Assembly: GCA_003586115.2 (NCBI GenBank)
Contig: QVOM02000074.1
Coordinates: 4,180,521 to 4,244,520, forward strand
Length of the DNA: 64,000 nucleotides
Reading direction: 5' to 3'
From: Salvator merianae
Taxonomy: Eukaryota; Chordata; Lepidosauria; Squamata; Teiidae
The position numbers and the translations under genes were made by a program. This document shows positions 1 to 10,754 of the stretch, in pieces. Position 1 is the stretch's first letter, and every line of letters starts with the position of its first letter. Under the pieces are notes generated by a model that searched no databases, was not told the origin of the DNA, and saw only the letters and a list, made by a program, of their open reading frames with translations.

Positions 1-45
1 GAGGAAGAGGAGGAGGAGGAGGAGGAGGAGGAGGAAGAGGAAAGG
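1..45. repeat. (GGA)n purine-rich simple repeat
   Basis: The window opens in a run of GGA/GAA triplets with no pyrimidine for about 45 bases. It is a polypurine microsatellite cut by the window edge, so its full length is unknown. Confidence 0.9.
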
Positions 46-418
46 AACAACAAACTTTCATTAAACTGTCAAAGTTGCATGGCAAATGAATACACACAGA
101 GATAGTAACAACCTCCTGACATATGTTTTCAGAAGCACCATTGCTCTGCGCCTTAACAGAATGGTTCTGACAGCTGGATCCAATTGCTTGGGGGGGGCAG
201 TCATTGTAGATACAGTGTTTTGTTGTTGCAGTTCCTTCCCTCCCACTATCGAAACTATGTTTTTATATCTGACTCAACATGATTTATTAAACTCAGATGC
301 TTCCCCACCTTCCCTTGAGATTAGCTTCTCAGGGTGCGATCACACAGAGCTTTTTTCAACCACCCCTTTTAGAAAACACACCCCTTCTGAAGACAAAAAC
401 AAAACAGGCATTCAAAGA
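46..418. other. no recognised feature
   Basis: I see no gene or recognisable repeat here. Short open frames exist on both strands but none has a familiar motif. Confidence 0.5.
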
Positions 419-419
419 T

Positions 420-716
420 AAAGGCTGTGTTCCGACATGGCATTTAATCAGTTTACAGGCCATCTTCAGTTCTTGCTGGCCCGACATGATCTTGCCGTTC
501 CGTAGTTTTTCTGGACTAAATTGGCGAAATCCAGACTACTTTGTATTCAGATTTAATGAAGTCTCAAGCCGTTCCAGATCGCTAGCTCATTTTACTTTGC
601 GATGTGGGAACGAGGAAGGAGACTATTTGGGAGGGACCGTACTTTTGGGAGGGTGTGCAGAGGGAGGGATCCCCATTTGCTGCCGTCCAATGACCAACTT
701 TGTTGTCACGTTATGC
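420..716 (+). repeat. Dispersed repeat family D, copy 1
   Basis: The stretch beginning with a GACATGGCATTTAATCAG motif is clearly homologous to the reverse complement of 41521-41810. The two share the blocks around 'TTTCTGGACTAAATTG' and 'GTGTGCAGAGGGAGG'. Copies in opposite orientation within one window mark a dispersed, probably non-autonomous DNA repeat. The family is not one I can name, and no coding potential is convincing. Confidence 0.6.
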
Positions 717-772
717 TGGGGGGGGGGTCAGCAGGGATGAGTGGGCAGGGAGCACAGTACTTCCTTGTTTCT

Positions 773-950
773 AGGCAAGCAGACACCCACTCACGCACAG
801 GGACAAGTTGGATGGGAGGTTTTCTCTTTCCCGCCCTCAAACTGATGCTGCCTAGAATTCTGTAGTCATTCAGACTCGGCTAAAGCAGCAGCAGCAGTTT
901 CCCACCATTCTAGCCATGCAGACACACATGCACGCGCAGGGACAAGCCGG
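773..950 (+). repeat. Imperfect ~36-bp direct repeat pair
   Basis: Positions 773-808 and 914-950 share a block of the form 'gCAGACAC...CACGCACAGGGACAAG' about 140 bp apart. The second copy lies just before the left arm of the hairpin at 956-1178, so the two may belong to one compound repeat. Confidence 0.55.
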
Positions 951-955
951 TAAAA

Positions 956-1178
956 TTTTCTTTTCCTTCTACAGATTTGCACTACTTCAGAGGTCCGCAG
1001 AACAATAGCAGCATCTCCCCTCTTTTCTACATATGCAGACACCAAGAATAGAGAATGTGAAAGTGGAGGACTTTCACCTTCTTTGTGCTTGGAGTCTGCA
1101 TATGCAGAAAAGAGGGGAGATGCTGCTTTTGTTCTGTGGAGCTCTGAAGTAGCACAATTCTGTAAAAGTAAAAGAAAA
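956..1178. repeat. Long inverted repeat (hairpin) with 7-bp loop
   Basis: The arms at about 956-1063 and 1071-1178 are reverse complements. By hand alignment 94 of 108 positions match (about 87 percent), with no gap and a 7-bp spacer. The conserved core includes TCTGCATATG and AAAAGAGGGGAGATGCTGCT. This could be a foldback element or MITE, or an inverted duplication. No open frame in it looks like a real protein. Confidence 0.85.
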
Positions 1179-1308
1179 GGAGGTGGGGCACGGCAGGCTG
1201 AAGAGCTGACAGGACAGCAAGAGCAAGGGGAAGCATGCAAAAAGGCTTCCCACCTCGCGCCTATCTTGAGCTGTCTTCTGTCCCAGCTCTCTGCAGCATA
1301 CCCCCCTC

Positions 1309-1345
<37 letters not shown>

Positions 1346-1364
1346 ACACACACACAAACACACA
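1309..1364. repeat. (CT)n(CA)n compound microsatellite
   Basis: About 25 bp of CT repeats run directly into about 30 bp of CA repeats. This is a typical vertebrate compound dinucleotide microsatellite. Confidence 0.95.
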
Positions 1365-1617
1365 GAATGCTGCATGTAAACCGGAAGCCGAGGAAGAACG
1401 GGGGGGGGGAGTTGAGAGGATCATTAACGAGTGAGAGAATTGAGGGAGAACTTTTTTGTGGGGATGAGAAAAAATTTATTATTTTTAAAGTGTGGAAAAG
1501 CAAAAAAAACAGCACCCAAACAACCAGCCACCCTCCCAAAGCAGTTTCTCTCCACACCTTGCTTTGATTCCTTGTTTAGTTCTAAAAAGGAGATTAGGAG
1601 GCTTTTTTCTTTTAATT

Positions 1618-1749
1618 TAAAGAAGAAGAAGAACAACAACAACTTGGTTTTTATACCCCGCTTTTCTCGGCCGAAGCTGACTCAAAGCGGCTTACATGGT
1701 TATTTTTTGCCCGAAGGCTTACATCTGTCTATCTTCTGCATCACACAAT
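1618..1749 (-). mobile_element. tRNA-derived SINE copy 1, 3' part (split by MITE)
   Basis: Read on the minus strand this is the tail half of the SINE seen whole at 59219-59523. It shows the GGGGTATAAAAACCAAG terminus followed by a (GTT)n(CTT)n tail, and the conserved CTTTGAGTCAGCTTCGGC block. The head half continues at 2349-2521 beyond the inserted MITE. Confidence 0.85.
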
Positions 1750-2348
1750 GGGCCTTTTTGCACTGCAGCGGTAGACGGTTCTTAAGCGCTAGCTGGAATG
1801 GAGCTTTCGCACTGCCGCGGGCGCGCGCCTCACCCGATCCGAACCACTTCGTACCTGATTTGTACCTGATCCTGGGTAAGGCAAGACAAGTAAAAGCTTG
1901 TCTTCATTCCGACCTGTGCGATGGAGCGAAGATCGGGCACGGTGCTTTCGCACTCCCGTCCGTGTTTGAAATGGCGGCCGGGCGTGGCTGGCGCGGCTGC
2001 GCATGCGTGGTACAAAGCTTCACATCCAGGTGTGAAGTTTTCACACCCGGGTGGAAAGTTTTCACACCCGGGATAGCCCTTTGGGCATGGCAACCTAGCT
2101 GCTGTTATGAAGCTGGCTCCGTAACGAGCCCTCTGGTTATGAAGCGGAGCTCAATGATACGAAGCGGAGCTCGATGGTACGGAGTGCGGTACAGAACTAG
2201 CGGCTGCCATTCGCACGGTTCCCTCTGCTGGTCGGCTTCGGGTCCGTTCCTCTGGCTGGGAGTGCAAAGGGCAGCCAGCGTTCTCCAACCCCTCCGGTCC
2301 GAAGCCAACTACTGGGAACGGTCTACCGAGCTCAGTGCGAAAAGGCCC
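1750..2348. mobile_element. CpG-rich ~600-bp Harbinger-like MITE, copy 1
   Basis: The termini GGGCCTTTTTGCACTG and CAGTGCGAAAAGGCCC form inverted repeats. The element splits the SINE at 1618-2521. The interior is strongly homologous to 27387-27977 (shared AGACAAGTAAAAGCTTGTCT and CACCCGATCCGAACCACTTC blocks). It is rich in CpG and in short palindromic GGAGCTC- and TACGAAG-type motifs. GGGCC termini fit PIF/Harbinger better than hAT, since related copies at 42027 and 27112 have 3-bp target repeats. No transposase is present, so it is non-autonomous. The long frame crossing it is not a gene. Confidence 0.8.
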
Positions 2349-2521
2349 ATTGTGATGCTCCCTATTTATCTACTTGCAATTACTTGCTTTCGAACAGCTG
2401 GGTTGTATGGAGCTAGAGGCCAGTAGAGGGCATTCATCCCCTCTACTCGGCAGACTGGGGCCTTGAACTCCGATCCTCCTATTGAAAGATCAGTGCCTTA
2501 GCCTTCTGCGCCACCATGCCT
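2349..2521 (-). mobile_element. tRNA-derived SINE copy 1, 5' (tRNA-like) part
   Basis: On the minus strand this begins with GGCATGGTGGCGCAGAAGG and a TAAGGCACTG box-A-like segment. It then carries GGAGTTCAAGGCC, a box-B-like segment, as in RNA polymerase III promoters. It aligns throughout with 59219-59395. Together with 1618-1749 it makes a complete SINE interrupted by a MITE. Confidence 0.85.
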
Positions 2522-2554
2522 TTGTAAAGGGCAGGAATCCCCCCCAAAAGGGCA

Positions 2555-2790
2555 GAGCTTGACTTTCCTGCCCCTGTGAGGTCAAGATTTGAACGTTGGG
2601 ATTGCAGCCAATCACTGACTGCCCAGGGAGGAGAATTTGGCGAGGGGTGGAGGCAGAAAAAGTACGGTTTCCCCGTGCCAAGCACAGGAAACATCAATGT
2701 GAGAATGAGCAAGTCCGTGTTAAAATGCAAGTGTGGGAACTATCAGAAGATGAATTCAGTCCTTGTACTCTTCTGATATGGATTAGATTT
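2555..2790 (+). repeat. Dispersed repeat family R, copy 1
   Basis: Homologous to 24340-24605 and 52740-53012 (same strand) and to the reverse complement of 34590-34870. The shared landmarks are 'GACTGCATC...CAGGGAGG', a purine-rich block with AAAAAGGTA-like sequence, and an end near 'ATGGATTA...TGTC...ACTG..CCC'. This is a recurrent family that I cannot name. The ends approach GGGCC-type termini, so a non-autonomous DNA transposon is plausible. Confidence 0.55.
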
Positions 2791-4530
2791 ACAATGTCGG
2801 ACTGCGCCCAAAAAGAATCTTACCGTATTCCTTTGCCTCAAAGTCTGGCAATGTGTCCCTAGCAACAAGTACTCACCACCTGGCCAGTTTTCCAGGGACC
2901 TGATTACTTACTGGCCAGCAGTATTTGTTCCCATACTGCAATTGGCTAGATTCTTCCTGCTCTGTCCCCTCCCAGTGCAACCGAGAGGAAGAATCTCCAT
3001 CGGTCTTACAATTTCATGTCTGAGGAAGAAACAACTGTTCTGAGGCTTTGACACATGCAGGGGTAAACCGTCCGGCATCCCCAACTCCAATTCTCCAAGG
3101 GGGTGACCCTTTAAGCATATCTGAACACAGCCTCAGTAAATACCACAGATGTAGGAACTCTCATGATGGAGATGGTCTCTGAAGAGTCCCTGTAACACTG
3201 GATAGATTTACAAATCCTCTAACACCTGTTTGCAGCATCTTCTCCTAGTAATTCACTGGGAAGGAGAAGTTGAAACACAAACTAAAGATGAAGTGTGTTG
3301 TTGAACAGAAGCAGTTAGAGATGTACAATGTCCTGTTTCGAAACAGCCCAATATTTGCCAGACTCCTGGAGAGGGACGGGAAGTTCCTACCTGTATGGTA
3401 CTCATCTAATATTATGGAGCCTGTGAGGCAGGTGCAGAGCACTGATGGATATGTTAGGGATTCTGATGATGCCTCTGAACCGCAACACATCTTTTGTTAC
3501 TTTGTCCCTTCACTGCAGGATCCAGGTTATCTGGGCTCCCCATGAAACTAGATGAGGCCTTTGTCACTAGTACTCCAGGAAAGAGTTCTAGGTCAGTGCA
3601 TACAGAAGGTCACAGAATCAAACCCTTGCATTTCCAGATAGGGCTAGGAAAGTCCTATCCAAAATCCTGAAGAGTTGCTGCCAGTCTGTATAGAAAGAAC
3701 AGAGTTGAATTATCCAAAGGTCCAATTCCGATTAAACCAGATTGCTACGTTTCAGTGATGACAACATCAGGCAGGCAGAACTTAAAATCTTTTCTCTCTT
3801 TCATTCTCCAATTCCTCAATGTCAGGCCTTGTGAATGACTCAGAAATGGCCAGAGCTCAGCCTTCCCTTCCCTCTTTCCATTCTCAGATCCTCTCCTTAT
3901 TTTTGGCTTCAAAGTTTTTGGACATTCCTAAAGGGCCAGCTGGTTCAGGGGAGGATATCCCATTGAAAGGCCCAGTTCCCAGTGCAGGTTGGGTTTTTTT
4001 TTCTTCCCTCTCTGACTCTAAATAATTGCAAAATGTTTGGTACAACTGTTCTGACCTACATTTTCAAAGATGGTGTAGGCTGGATTATTTCACTGCCCTA
4101 AATTCTTCATTTCAATTTTTTTAAAAAAAGCCTGAGGGAAGAGGCCAATAGTCATAGACTGGAATGGAAATGTTTATTTAATGACAAATAGGCATGCAGT
4201 ATTTGGTTTTGGTTTTCTCAGAGAAACTGTGTGTGTATATTTTTACATACAATGCTGTGAAAATATATTTGGCCCCTTCCTGATTTTTTCTATTTTTGCA
4301 TATTTGTCACACTTAATTGTTCATGGCATGGTATTAACACTTTTTTCCTAGCTTACAGGTCTGGATATATTTGGATATATGGTATAATCTGTTCAAATTG
4401 AAAAGAGTCAAACTTTTACAAGTTCTAGATCTAAATGCTTCCACAATCTTAAACCTTTTCCACATACAATTTGGAGATAAAGCGGAGCATTTCCCAATTT
4501 TCTAGCAATGTTCCAATGCTCGAGATGAGA
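2791..4530. other. no recognised feature
   Basis: Apparently unique or highly decayed sequence. A frame at 3270-3545 is open but has no recognisable motif and no splice context that I trust. Confidence 0.5.
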
Positions 4531-4539
4531 ACCAGCAAT

Positions 4540-6130
4540 CATAAGAACATAATAAATGCCCCACTGGATCAGACCCATGGCCCATCCAGTCCAGCAATCC
4601 GCTCTCGCAGTGGCCAGGCCAACCAGCTGCACAGGGAGCTGCACAGAAAGACATGAGCACTCAGCTTGCTCTGCTTGCAATCTTCCAGCAGCTGGCCTTT
4701 GGAGGCATGCCTCCTCTTACTGCCATTCAGGCAAATAGCCAGTGATAGCCCTGGTTCCCATGAATTGGTCCAAATCTTTTTCTGATACCGTTTTGAAACT
4801 ATCTGATAGGCAACATCTCATCTCATCTCATGAGAGTAGATTCCTAAGTTTAACAGTGTATTGTGTAAAAACAAAATCCTTTTGTCAGTCCTGATTTGTC
4901 CAGGATTTAAATTCACTGCAGGGCCTCCAGTTCTAGTATTTGGGGAAAGGGAGAAGAACTTCCCTCTATCCACTATGTCAACCCCATGCATGATTTTATA
5001 TACCTCCGTCATATCTCATCTCACTAGTTTCCTTTTTAGACTAAGAAGTCCCAGACATTGCAACCTTTCCTCATATGGAAACTCATCTTAGCCACCCTCC
5101 TTTGAACCTTCTCCAGCTCTGCTATATCCTTTTTGGGATGCAGCAACCAAACAGCATGCAGTATTGCAGATGTGGTCACACCTTCTATTTGTGTCAGGGA
5201 GTTATAACATTAGCATCTCAGTTTTCAGTACTATTTTTTATTACCCCTAACAAGCTATGGGCCTTTTGTTTATAACAGATGCATCGAGTGTTGACACTTT
5301 CTTTGAACTGTCTACCATTACTCCAGGTTCTCTTTCCTGATCAGTTACTGTTAGCTCCGATCTAATTAGTGTATACGACTAGTTAGGATTTTTAGCTTCA
5401 ATGTGTGCACTTTCTCACATTAAACAGCATCTGCAATATAAAGATCCCTTTGGAGCTCTTCACAGTCCCTTTTTGTTTTTACCACTCTGAATAATTAGGT
5501 CTCATCAGCAAACTCAGCTATTCCATCCACTGTTCATGCCTATCTCCGGATTACTTATAACTACATTAAAAAGCACCAATTCCAGGACAGAATTGGGGGA
5601 TCCCACTTGTTACATCTCTCCATTGTAAGAAATATTCATTTACTCCTACTCTTTGTTTCTCCTCCTTTAAAAGTTGTTTATCCGTAACAGGATCTGTCCT
5701 TTTATTCCATAACCGTTAAGCTTATGGAAATCTGTTATGCCTTTGAAAATCTAAGTGGATGATATCTACCAGATTCCCCTTATCTACATGTTTGTTAACA
5801 CCCTCAAAATACTTTAGAAAATACTTGAGAAGCTCTGTTTTTGAGCAAGTTTGGTAATATTATCTTTAATAACAATTTCCACCATCTTCCCAAGAATGGA
5901 TGCTAAACTGACAGGCTTGTAATTTCCTGGGTCTCCCTTTTTATAAATTGATGTTAGCCACTTTCTAATCTTAACTATAAAGGCAGAGCATAGTGACAAG
6001 TTGCATATTTTTGCTAGGAGGTCTGCAATCTCAGCCTCTTTAATAATAACTCTTGAGTGGATACCATTAGGGTCCGATTATTTGTTGATGCTTAATTTGT
6101 CTGTAAGGTCCTTCACTTTTTTTTCTTGTC
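4540..6130 (-). mobile_element. CR1-type LINE, 5'-truncated and decayed
   Basis: On the minus strand a peptide with the block YKKGDPGNYKPVSLASILGK (5814-5999) matches the CR1/L3 reverse transcriptase entry motif. Further 3', around 5490-5590, lie remnants of the GVPQGSVLGP and FADDTK regions. The peptide at 4818-5012 contains YKIMHG..IVDRGKFFSL.PNTRT, the CR1 C-terminal block. The 3' end at about 4540-4620 is the common 'CATAAGAACATAA..GCCC.CTGGATCAGACC' tail in antisense. Many stops and frameshifts make it non-functional. Confidence 0.8.
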
Positions 6131-6139
6131 ACCATGTTG

Positions 6140-6700
6140 CCACAAAGGGACTGTCTGCTTGGTGCAAGCTACCCAATAACCATACCAAGGGTAGGAAGAA
6201 TAAACAGCCCTTTATTGAGCAAGAAAGAAACAGGAGACCAAGGACTTACATCCCAGCCAACTGATCTATAATCACATTTTGAAACAACTACTCTTATACC
6301 TTTTGGAGGCAAAGAAACAAATCCTAATTGGCCACCCTTAAATGACATAACCACTTACATCATCACATGCTCAGGTCCTCCCAGAACATAGGTAAGCAGG
6401 CATTGTATGTGCATGGAAATTAGCTCCCATGTCATAAGGGGCTGAGCTTCAGCCCCTTACTCTTCACCTTTGTCCCACTTTCTACTAACCCAGACCCAAT
6501 TCATGGTGTCTGTTATTGTTTTTGTACGTTCTGGGACAGCCTATGCACTTTCTAAAATTCAGCAAAGCAGTTTCACAGAAGCCAAAAAGCAGGTTTAATA
6601 TATTTCAGTAAGAACCATTTCAATTTCCCTGAACCACTCAGCAATTCCCATTGATTCATTAGTTCACGTATCATTCCTTTCTTGTGTCCACAACCACTAT
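6140..6700. other. no recognised feature
   Basis: Non-coding. An AATAAACAGCCCTTTATTGAGC stretch near 6200 resembles LTR polyadenylation regions, but no paired LTR or target duplication is seen. Confidence 0.4.
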
Positions 6701-6935
6701 TTATTTATTATTTGCATTTTTAGCCCGCCCTATACTCAAAGGTCTCAAGGTGGGTCGGGTCACAACAGCAAAGAGGTGCATTTTCACTGATTTCCTAAAC
6801 ATATAAAGTGAAGGTGTATGATGCATCTCAGGAGGGAAACTATTCCATAGTCTGGGAGCCATCACTGAGAAGGCCCTATCCCGGGTACTCACCTATTTTG
6901 CTACTGAGTGTGGTGGAACAACCAGAAGGGCCTCT
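6701..6935 (-). mobile_element. L2-like LINE 3' end
   Basis: The minus-strand peptide at 6701-6892 has RAFSVMAPRLWNSFPPEM, the hallmark end of L2-clade ORF2. It is followed by the 3' tail with CCTTGAGACC.TTGAG...GGGCGGGCTAAAAATGCAAATAATAAATAAATA in antisense. This is a short 5'-truncated copy. Confidence 0.75.
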
Positions 6936-6939
6936 CCCA

Positions 6940-7560
6940 CAGATCTTAAGGCAGTTCCTCAGACTCCCTTCCTGAGAAGAGAAACTAGTTAACTATGCAA
7001 GTCTCTTCTTTGCCTTGGAGGGCCTTTTCTTAATTACAGAAATTCTTCAATCTTTATATGGGAAATAATCCTATCTGAATAATGTCTTCCAAACTTACTT
7101 CTTCCGTTGTGACATGTTAAGCTACTAGAATTTAAGGCATGAGATGGGGAGGTACTAGTGAAAGTTACAGAACTGAGGCAAACCAGGCCTGCTTGCACAG
7201 TTTGATTCTGCTTGCAGAATGCCACAGAACTATGTTTCCTTGCTCTTCATTGTACCTACCCTTGCTCTTTTGCTTCAAAAACATATGGTAGCTCCTGTCT
7301 TGTGTCTGGATGCTGTAGCATATGATTGTGAAAGTCTCCAGCAGCCTCTAGGGTTCTGCCAAAGACTTTTAGACTCCCTTATTTTTAATAAGATTGGAGA
7401 AGGTAGCAGTTGGCATGAGGGTGGTGGTAGCTGGTAGGCCTGTAATAGCCACTTCACTGCAAATTGTGTCATCAAGAATATAATAAGGTCTACAAGTTCA
7501 AAAACCCACCAATCTGGGTGAGACATGAAATAACCGAATATCCAGAATTAGAAAAAAAAC
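6940..7560. other. no recognised feature
   Basis: No motif, repeat or gene that I can support in this stretch. Confidence 0.4.
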
Positions 7561-7565
7561 GTTTG

Positions 7566-7750
7566 CTAGGAAGAGATTTCATAAATAACAGAAATATTAA
7601 TAAGGAAATAAATATGATTATTAAGGCTATTCTTCAGGATGTTTTTTCTTGCTGCCTCCTGTACAGTGTTACAAACTTCTGACCACAGTTCTTCAAGCAC
7701 TCTACCTACTAGATCTAATCTGTTAAATTTGTTCATCATCTCCACCACAT
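7566..7750 (-). mobile_element. BovB/RTE LINE fragment (end of endonuclease region)
   Basis: The minus-strand peptide contains FNRLDLVGRVLEELWSEV followed by CNTVQEAARKNI. This matches, residue for residue at most positions, the RLDLIDRVPEELWTEV.DIVQE block that follows the endonuclease domain in BovB elements. Only about 45 codons are recognisable, and the flanks are decayed or deleted. Confidence 0.65.
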
Positions 7751-8489
7751 ATTCACAAGGGATACTGGTAAGTTTATGGGGTGGATCTTCTGGATTTTAG
7801 AGAGGGTGTTGGGCACCTAGTGTGGCTGGTTTAGCTGCTAGAGGTGGGCATTTTTCTAAGCTAGCCTGAGCACAAGATCTGAGGGAGGAGGGGCTTGCAG
7901 TTGTTGGTGACTCAGAGGAGTGTGTGCAAAATATATACAGTAAGCAAACAGAAAGCAAAGCTTGGAGAAAAAAGGTACGCTTTGGGGCGCTCCATCATTT
8001 GACTATTTGAATGGCACTTTTTTGTGTGTTTACGGATGGGACACTTTTTCTTAAAGGGTGACCAACAAAAGTCCTGTCTGATTGCACCCTTTGGCTGTGT
8101 CTCCACAGGTCATCCATAATACATTGGAGGAAAACTGACGTGTCCCTGTCTCTGCAGCAACCCCAGCAAGGGGTTTGGAGGTGCATGGAGGGATTTTAAT
8201 GCCCGTAAAAGGTGAAAAAGTTCAGTTCTGATGCCACTTCTCATGCACTTCTGAAACATGCCACATTTGTGTGTAGGCTGACTTGAGAAATGCAGCTTTC
8301 ACAACGACAGGAGAGCTGTCAACCACTTGCTGAAGCTAATTGAGGCTACAAGAATAACTTACTACAGTGGAGGTGTCTCTTGCTGACACAGTAAAGACAT
8401 GTCTGAAGATACTATGTATAACAGAGTCCTGAATATGTGAAGTTAGGAAGCACCCAATTTGAGGTATTCATTGCTGTCTCTTGAGGGTC
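7751..8489. other. no recognised feature
   Basis: Nothing supported. The short frames are uninformative. Confidence 0.4.
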
Positions 8490-9146
8490 AGGTGGCAGGT
8501 GTGGACAAGAGACTTACTTCCATATCTGTTTGGTTTGCAAAATTTGGCCTTTCCCAGATATAGTGACAATTTAGCCATAGTGACCTCCAGATTAGGCTAC
8601 TGTAAATTGGGCTGCCTTTGAAGATAGTCCAAAAGCTGGAACTACTAGAGAAATCAGCAGCCCAAATGCTGACAGGAATCTCTGGCCAGATGCATACCAT
8701 GCTGGTCTTGGAAGATCTGTAATGATTGCTTATTCACTACTGAGTCCAGTTCAAGGCTTAGACCTCAAGTAACTGAAGCAGTGCCTTTTCCCTTACAGCC
8801 CTGCCAAATAATTAATCACTGGTTTGATCAAACTCAAAGCTCAAAAGGTGACAGCTCATAAAAAGTCCTTTTCAATAATAGACCCAAGGCTCTGGAATAG
8901 ACTTCCAACAACTGAAGTATGCCAGGTGCCAATATTATATAGTTTTTATCACCCAGTCTTTGAAATTTAGTTTTCTCCTAATGTTTTCCTGCAATGGCTG
9001 GGGCTCTTTAGTATTTTAATTATGAATTATGTTTTATATGTTTTATTGATTTTAATCACTTGTTTATGGTGTTATTGAATTTTGTGACCTGTCCTGAGAC
9101 CTTTAGGTGAAGGGCAGAATATAATACCAGGAAATAAATAAATAAT
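8490..9146 (+). mobile_element. L2-like LINE, 3' portion, decayed
   Basis: In broken frames the plus strand reads through the L2 ORF2 C-terminal region: a 'TTAGGCTACTGTAAATTGGGCTGC' segment (DYCN..LYAGLP-type), then 'CAGCCCAAATGCTGACAGG' (AAR.LTG-type). About 200 bp on it reads 'ACCCAAGGCTCTGGAATAGACTTCC' (PRLWNSLP-type). It ends with the family 3' tail 'TGTCCTGAGACCTTTAGGTGAAGGGCAGAATATAAT' and an AAATAAATAAATAA terminus. Confidence 0.75.
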
Positions 9147-9149
9147 AAA

Positions 9150-10325
9150 GTATGCAAAAACAAAACCACCTCCACTATATTCAGTCACCCACACTATACC
9201 CCCTCAAAGCTCATCTCCTTTCCCAGCCCACTGCTAGGGAAAGGGGCAGTTTCACTGTTTGTGAACCACTGTTATGATGTGTACTAGTAGTCGAAGCCTT
9301 AAGCAAAGACTGAAAACATAAATTTAACAAAATAAAATTGCCTTTGAGCATTTGTTGGTCTACTGGGTCACTCACTATCAAATCATTTCTCTAAACTGCT
9401 GGCCTCCTCAATGGGCTAAACTAAGTCCAAATACACACACAGAATCAGCCTCCAACAGAGAGAGCGATTTTGCCTAGATGACTAATCAAAGGCTTGCAAG
9501 GAAGAGCTGAAAAACAACTCAAACATGTGAGGAAGTGGTCACATTGCAGCCAAGCAAGGGAAAGCGGCGGGAACTGCAAATACTTGTACACAAAGGCTGT
9601 CTTTTAGGAAAGGAGGGTGCAGGTGGCACACACAGGCCAGTGTTTTTCAAGCTGAAAAATGAGAGCATCAAAAGAATGTTGGTCTTAAATCAGTACAACT
9701 TCCATTTAAGACACAACTCTGCGTGGGTGAGGTACCTTGCCTGCAGGCTGCTAAAGCAAATGATAATGTTCATAGGGAAAAGTAAACAGCTTTACCCCAT
9801 TTAGACTTGAAACAGGATTCCAACGTTAGGAGCAGAACTTGTGTAGAAAGTGTGCGCTCAGGGCCGTCATCCATGATACTCTACCGCTCCACCACTGCAG
9901 CTTCTCTTTTTAAGATCAAATGAAATTCAAAGTGTTCTTAATTAACTATCCAAGGCTCGTGAATACAGAGCCACAGCTATCTGAGAATTTCAGAGTGGAA
10001 CTACACCTTACACTGTCCTGCAATTATTTCTCACTGCAATAACTTTTTCAGTCTTTCCCTTTCTCCCCTACATTTTCTCCTAAAACAATCACCAGTCAAA
10101 TTTCACAGTAATAAAGGACACGGAGTTCTCGATTGGCAAAGAGGGTTGGTAGAAAACAAAGGTTGTGGGAAAAGGTTCAACAACCCAGCCTTCTATCTGT
10201 CTAATGCAAAATACCTACTTCCAAGAATCCTTTGAGACTGGCAAGCAACTATTATAATTTGTTGCATGGTACTAATACTGTTACAGTTCTGTGTAAGAAA
10301 GGCCTGTGTAGTAAGCATCTAGATC
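9150..10325. other. no recognised feature
   Basis: Mostly unique-looking AT-rich sequence. An open frame at 9535-9804 has no family resemblance that I can recognise. Confidence 0.4.
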
Positions 10326-10329
10326 TACA

Positions 10330-10752
10330 TGTTAATGCAGATATATGAGCCCATGCCCCCTTGTTTGGTATCATTGGTAGACCCATTTAATTGGGTCTAC
10401 CAGCAGGACCAGCAGCCCTGATCTAGAACACAGGAGGCATGCAGAAGGCACGCTTCCCATGTTCAGAACTACTGGGGGATGCATTTCCATGGCATGCCAT
10501 ACTGTGCTGCTGAAATGTATCCCCCAGAGGCCATGAGGCTAGGAACTTTTTTCCTAGCCCCTCAGAGGTGTGAGAATGTGGTCACAAAGCTCACGCAAGC
10601 TTTGAGACCGCAACATGGGCTGGTCTAGATCAGCACTGTCCTTGCAGGCGATGCTGATCCAGCCCAAACCTTCCTGTGTTTGGAATTAGCAGGCCTGGCT
10701 GTTCCAGACCCATTGATTCCAAACACAGGCCTTTCTATGCAGAAAGGCCCTT
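10330..10752. mobile_element. MITE with internal palindromes (TGCAGAAAGGCCC terminus)
   Basis: The right end TATGCAGAAAGGCCC matches the terminus shared by 27112-28023 and 28756-28935. Inside are palindromes such as CTAGGAAC..TTTCCTAG and GGGCTGGTCTAGATCAGCA..TGCTGATCCAGCCC. The same kinds of palindrome occur in the middle element of the 27-kb nest. The left end is not sharply defined. Non-autonomous. Confidence 0.6.
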
Positions 10753-10754
10753 AA

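Noticed and set aside
866..1567. Several overlapping open frames of about 100 codons around the hairpin and microsatellite
   Set aside because: They arise from inverted and dinucleotide repeats. Frames on opposite strands mirror each other, and no protein motif is present.
1431..2426. A 331-codon open frame
   Set aside because: It runs through the SINE and the CpG-rich MITE; its length reflects low stop density in GC-rich repeat sequence, not a gene.
3270..3545. Possible exon encoding a 91-residue peptide
   Set aside because: No motif, and flanking splice sites are not convincing.
6150..6640. Possible solo LTR (AATAAA-like region, antisense)
   Set aside because: No TG...CA boundaries with a target duplication could be found and no second copy lies in the window.
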